Positions 14,242 through 17,148 of a stretch of 17,148 bases of DNA are shown here, piece after piece. Numbering within the stretch: the first letter of the stretch is position 1; every line of letters starts with the position of its first letter. The position numbers were made by a program, and so were the translations under genes. The stretch is from positions 1 through 17,148 of the forward strand of contig CAYZRZ010000028.1 of NCBI GenBank assembly GCA_964480995.1. Direction: 5' to 3'. This DNA comes from UBA1038 sp964480995 (GTDB lineage Bacteria > Bacillota > Clostridia > Christensenellales > Aristaeellaceae). The notes below the pieces were generated by a model. It worked only from the letters and a program-made list of their open reading frames with translations, was not told where the DNA came from and ran no database searches.

Positions 14242-15113
14242 TGCGTGCGGACAATCAAAGGGCAATCAAAGCGATTACGGCGATGGATATAGCCAGGGCG
14301 GCCGGTTACTCTCAGTACCACGCGGCCAGGGTATTCAAGGGGGAAACAGGCCTGTCTCCTTTTGAGTATATCCGCCGGGAGAGACTGACGGCCAGCGCCC
14401 GCGCGCTGCGCGGCGGGAATATCAGGGTGCTTGATGTCGCGCTGGACTATGTGTTTGACAGCCATGAGGGCTTTACGCGGGCGTTTACCAGGGGCTTTGG
14501 CATATCGCCTAAGAAGTACGCGTCCTGCCCGGAGCCTGAAGGCTGGCTGATACCCTGCGGCTATCTTGACCGCTCCGGATTAAGAACGGAGGAACGCAGA
14601 ATGAATCAAACAGCGGTAATCTTTACTCAAATCGTCGAGCGGCCTGCCAGAAAGCTGATCCTCAGGCGAAGCAGGAAAGCGGAGGATTACTTTGCCTACG
14701 CGGAGGAAATAGGATGCGGAGAGGGCGGCGGTTCCGCGGCCTGGGATGTGCTGTGCGAAATGAAGGAAGCCTTGTATGAGCCGGTCGGCCTCTGGCTGCC
14801 GGAAACCATGCGCCCGGAGGGGACCGGCGTCTATGCCCATGGCGTCGAGGCGCCCGCGGACTTCCGCGGGAAGTGCCGGAAGGCTTTGACATGATCGAAC
14901 TGCCTCCCTGCAAGTTCATTGTATTCCAGGGCGAGCCCTACAAGTGATGAAGGCTTTCAGGAGGCCGTCGGGCTGTGCATGGATCGTATCGCCGCCTTCA
15001 GCCCGGAGGTATACGGCTGCCGGTACGCGCCGGAACTGGCGCCCAGGATGCAGCTCTCCCCGCAGGGATGGAGGGGTTACATCGAGATGATGCCTGTCAG
15101 GAGCATCAAGTAA
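14223..15113 (+). pseudogene. AraC-family regulator with GyrI-like effector domain, broken by two frameshifts
   Basis: The N-terminal part is an AraC-type double helix-turn-helix: DIARAAGYSQYHAARVFK, then VALDYVFDSHEGFTRAFT and FGISPKKYA. A GyrI-like small-molecule domain follows (IVERPARKLILRR, ALYEPVGLWLPE). In frame, translation stops at 14892-14894. Shifting by -1 near 14871-14873 restores VPEGFDMIELPPCKFIVFQG, which meets a stop at 14945-14947; returning to the first frame at 14946 restores DEGFQEAVGLCMDRIAAF to the stop at 15111. One lost and one gained base about 75 nt apart explain this. The start lacks a usable ribosome binding site at 14223; ATG 14235 with GAAGG (14225-14229) is an alternative. 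The region before the first HTH also looks a few residues short. It is either a decaying gene or carries sequence errors. Confidence 0.85.
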
Positions 15114-15130
15114 ACAGGAAACGTGAGATT

Positions 15131-15175
15131 AAAAGGCGCGGAAACAGGGATCATCTCTCTGTTTCCGCGTCTTTT
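15131..15175. terminator. Bidirectional terminator between convergent genes
   Basis: A 20-bp stem (15131-15150 with 15156-15175) with two wobble positions closes on a 5-base loop. The arms start with AAAAGG and end with CTTTT, giving a U-run on both strands. It separates the AraC-type pseudogene (+) from the carbohydrate-binding protein gene (-). Confidence 0.88.
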
Positions 15176-15191
15176 ACTTATGATCCGGTTT

Positions 15192-16655
15192 TTATTGCGG
15201 GCTTGCCTGTGCGTCCTCCACGCCGATAAAGTAATAGCTCTGGCTGTTGATGAAGAAATCGGTGGAGATCACCCCGCCCGGAGAAGGGGAAGGGGCGCTC
15301 CCGCGGCCAAACATGGGCGGCTGCCCCTCAACGCCTTGGGGTGGCTGAGAGACCCGGCCTGCCGATATATCTTCAAGCGGTGTTCCTTCCGGCATGGTTT
15401 CCGGCAGCGCAGGCGGCTCTCCTTCCGGCATGCCTTGGGGCGGGGTGCCCTCCGGCCGCTGCCCATCCCGCGGGTTCGCGCCATTGGGGCGGCCCGTCTC
15501 CCGCGTGCTGCCCCCGTTTTGCTGGAGAGTGCCCGGCGCATAGGCGCTTCCGGACGGATACAGGCCGTCCATGGCTTCGCTGTCCAGGCTGCCGCCCTTG
15601 TATACCTGATAGAGGCCGTCTGTCATGCCGGGGGCGCTCAGGGTCATCTGCGTGTAAGCGGCAGACGGAGCAAAGGCGATCAGCGCCCGGCCGTCCGCGT
15701 CGGTCAGCACCACGGGCGTGCCGGCCTCTCCGGGCGCTGTGAAGACCAGGTGGACGAAACGCTGGGGAGAGGCGGGGCTGATCTCGTCATACATGCTGCC
15801 GCCGGCGGCCACGATGCCGCCGTTGATCGTAATGCCCAGATTGCTGTCCAGGCCGCTGTCCATGCTGCCTGTGTTGGCGATGGCGATCACCGTGCCGCCG
15901 TTGACCGTGATGGAGCCATTGGAATCGATCCCGTCACCCTCTTTGCCCAGGATGGATTTGGCGGTGACGCGTCCCGCGTTGAAAATGATGCGGCTTTCAT
16001 TGTCCGCGCTGCCGTTGATGGCGTCGTCATGGGAGAGAATGGTGATATCGCCTCCGTTGAAGATCAGGTGCATCAGGCCCTCGATGCCCTCGTTGTCCGC
16101 GTTGATCTCCAGCGCGCCTTCACCTTCAAATGCCAGCGTGACGGCGGAGCTGACCGCCCCGTCGTGGTCTATTTCATTGCCTTCGCTGTCTGTATGCCTG
16201 GCATAGTGGGAACCGTTCAATACGCTCCGTGTGCCCTCCTGCAGGTGAATCCGCACCGCCGCCAGGCTTGTGTCCTTTGTTTCGAAGGCGTTTTTGGCAT
16301 AGAGGGCGGGGGCGGTGCGGTTGGTCAGGGTGACGCCGGCCAGAATGATCCGGATATCATCGGCCTCCGGGGCGTCCACGCGGATCTGCCCGTTTTCCAG
16401 CTCACCCGTAAAGCGGTATATGCCGCTGCGGATAATCGTAAAGACGGTGTTGGCCGTTTGCGCGTACTCTTCAGCCACATCCGGATGATTTTCCACGATG
16501 CTGTCAACCCTGATGCCGGGAGCATCCAGGGTGGAGGCGAGGTCTATGTCCGTGATGATCCCATTCTCACCCGCGGCCAGCGCCGTGCCGCCGGGGATGG
16601 AGGCCCAAAGTGCTATCGCCAGGGCCGCCGCGAGTATCTTGTTCATTCGTTTCAT
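15192..16655 (-). CDS. Secreted Cthe_2159-like carbohydrate-binding protein with Pro/Gly-rich tail
   Basis: A 487-residue exported protein. Residues 1-28 are a signal peptide (MKRMNKILAAALAIALWASI, AxA-type cleavage near ALAA). The body (about 60-310) resembles the Cthe_2159 family, a parallel beta-helix that binds acidic plant polysaccharides: repeated turns such as IIFNAGRVTA, DGIDSNGSITVNGGTVIAI and LDSNLGITINGGIVAAGGS, and the DDAINGSADN segment. Ligand and calcium binding are known for the family, not shown here. A Pro/Gly/Glu-rich, repeat-like tail (about 385-465, with PEGTPP, MPEGEPP, MPEGTPL) looks disordered and may span or contact the wall; a short ordered C-terminal piece (IDSTDFF-like 'STDFFINSQSYYFIG') follows. 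No LPXTG or surface-layer motif was seen. A GGAAGGA ribosome binding site precedes the ATG by 7 nt. Confidence 0.82.
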   Translation of the reverse strand: MKRMNKILAAALAIALWASIPGGTALAAGENGIITDIDLASTLDAPGIRVDSIVENHPDVAEEYAQTANTVFTIIRSGIYRFTGELENGQIRVDAPEADDIRIILAGVTLTNRTAPALYAKNAFETKDTSLAAVRIHLQEGTRSVLNGSHYARHTDSEGNEIDHDGAVSSAVTLAFEGEGALEINADNEGIEGLMHLIFNGGDITILSHDDAINGSADNESRIIFNAGRVTAKSILGKEGDGIDSNGSITVNGGTVIAIANTGSMDSGLDSNLGITINGGIVAAGGSMYDEISPASPQRFVHLVFTAPGEAGTPVVLTDADGRALIAFAPSAAYTQMTLSAPGMTDGLYQVYKGGSLDSEAMDGLYPSGSAYAPGTLQQNGGSTRETGRPNGANPRDGQRPEGTPPQGMPEGEPPALPETMPEGTPLEDISAGRVSQPPQGVEGQPPMFGRGSAPSPSPGGVISTDFFINSQSYYFIGVEDAQASPQ

Positions 16656-16820
16656 ATCATGTTCCTTCCCTTTGCCGGTCGGATGTTCGGGTCCCGGACG
16701 CGTGAACCCTCAGGCGTTCCTGCAGTCAACCTTATCCTATCAGTGAAAATCGGGTAATTTGTGTCGAAGATGTGGATGAATGGTAAAAGTATGATTTTCT
16801 GCTTTCCTATGCGCGTCATG

Positions 16821-16849
16821 CAGACAAAGCCGTGCCTGCCCTGTATAAT
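16821..16849 (+). promoter_or_regulatory. Promoter of the last, partial gene
   Basis: CAGACA (16821-16826, 4 of 6 matches to TTGACA), a 17-bp spacer and a perfect TATAAT (16844-16849) precede the ATG at 16881 by 31 bp. Confidence 0.6.
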
Positions 16850-16880
16850 GGAAAAGCCAGCAATTTCAGGGAGGGCAGAT

Positions 16881-17148
16881 ATGAGCAACGATCAGGACAG
16901 CCGCCGGGAAGAGATCATCCGGCTTCAGCATGAAGTTATCCGTCAGATGACGGGCAAAAATTTAGAGCGCGTGGGGGAGGACCTGTTCGGCGGCGGGGAC
17001 GATATGATCGACAGCCTGCCGCTGACCCCGCCGCCGGGGTTCCCGGAGATCCCGGTGATCGATTTTTCCGGAAGGTCAGACGGGAAGCCTTCGGATAAAA
17101 CGGATCAGACAAAGCAAAAGACCGGGCAGGAGGCTGCCCCCGCGAAAG
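16881..17148 (+). CDS. Unrecognised protein, N-terminal 89 residues (cut by window end)
   Basis: The frame is open from ATG 16881 to the window end, with AGGGAGGG (16868-16875) 5 nt upstream and a TATAAT promoter before that, so it is a real gene start. The visible part begins with a charged helix (MSNDQDSRREEIIRLQHEVI), then GEDLFGGGDDMIDSLPLTPP, a Pro-rich stretch PPPGFPEIPVIDF, and a hydrophilic Lys/Asp/Gln-rich linker (about 60-89). There is no signal peptide or membrane segment. The linker suggests an adaptor region before a domain that lies outside the window. No family is recognised. Confidence 0.75.
   Translation, partial: MSNDQDSRREEIIRLQHEVIRQMTGKNLERVGEDLFGGGDDMIDSLPLTPPPGFPEIPVIDFSGRSDGKPSDKTDQTKQKTGQEAAPAK

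Noticed and set aside
15123..16757. 544-codon open frame on the plus strand opposite the carbohydrate-binding protein
   Set aside because: It is longer than the minus-strand gene but is Arg/His/Ala-rich with no recognisable domain, while the minus frame has a signal peptide, a ribosome binding site and family repeats.

Overview
The window reads as chromosomal DNA of a GC-rich member of the Firmicutes, probably class Clostridia. The signs are strong AGGAGG-type ribosome binding sites, TTG and GTG starts, a pyrophosphate-type phosphofructokinase in an operon with class II aldolase, a LytS-type 5TM sensor, a DUF5058-like membrane protein, a Cthe_2159-like secreted protein and an AraC-GyrI type regulator. 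The genus cannot be told from sequence alone. No rRNA, tRNA, CRISPR array, phage gene or transposase was seen. Family names come from recalled motifs, not from a search.

Layout, left to right. (1) 1-1901, + strand: the 3' part of an iron-containing alcohol dehydrogenase-like gene, then a polar amino-acid ABC permease and its ATPase, packed as one operon. A perfect 32-bp inverted repeat starts at base 1 and may be an assembly fold-back. (2) 2311-5072, + strand: an OmpR/PhoB-type response regulator, its histidine kinase and, after a 166-bp gap with a direct repeat, a small secreted protein with two calcium-loop-like, Cys-containing repeats. A strong bidirectional terminator follows. (3) 5163-8228, - strand: a large membrane-bound 5TM-PAS-PAS-PAS-GGDEF-EAL protein whose GGDEF site is degenerate and whose EAL site looks intact, so a likely c-di-GMP phosphodiesterase. 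(4) 8229-8878: a 650-bp gene-free region with a near-consensus sigma-A promoter, three identical GGGACCGG octamers just upstream, and a short structured leader. (5) 8879-11766, + strand: an operon of two integral membrane proteins (the first DUF5058-like) and a membrane-anchored M20 metallopeptidase of the carboxypeptidase S/PM20D1 type. This is the best candidate for an uncharacterised system, possibly uptake plus hydrolysis of a peptide or N-acyl amino acid. (6) 11834-11993: a 160-bp terminal-inverted-repeat element, possibly a MITE. (7) 11997-14158, - strand: class II fructose-bisphosphate aldolase followed by PPi-dependent phosphofructokinase, driven by a strong promoter whose -10 box abuts the -10 box of a divergent promoter. 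(8) 14223-15113, + strand: an AraC-type regulator with a GyrI-like effector domain, interrupted by two compensating frameshifts. (9) 15192-16655, - strand: a secreted beta-helix-like carbohydrate-binding protein. (10) 16881-end, + strand: the start of an unrecognised acidic protein cut by the window edge.

The modules are mostly independent: nutrient uptake (ABC; DUF5058/M20), signalling (two-component system; c-di-GMP turnover), central glycolysis with pyrophosphate as phosphoryl donor, and cell-surface proteins.
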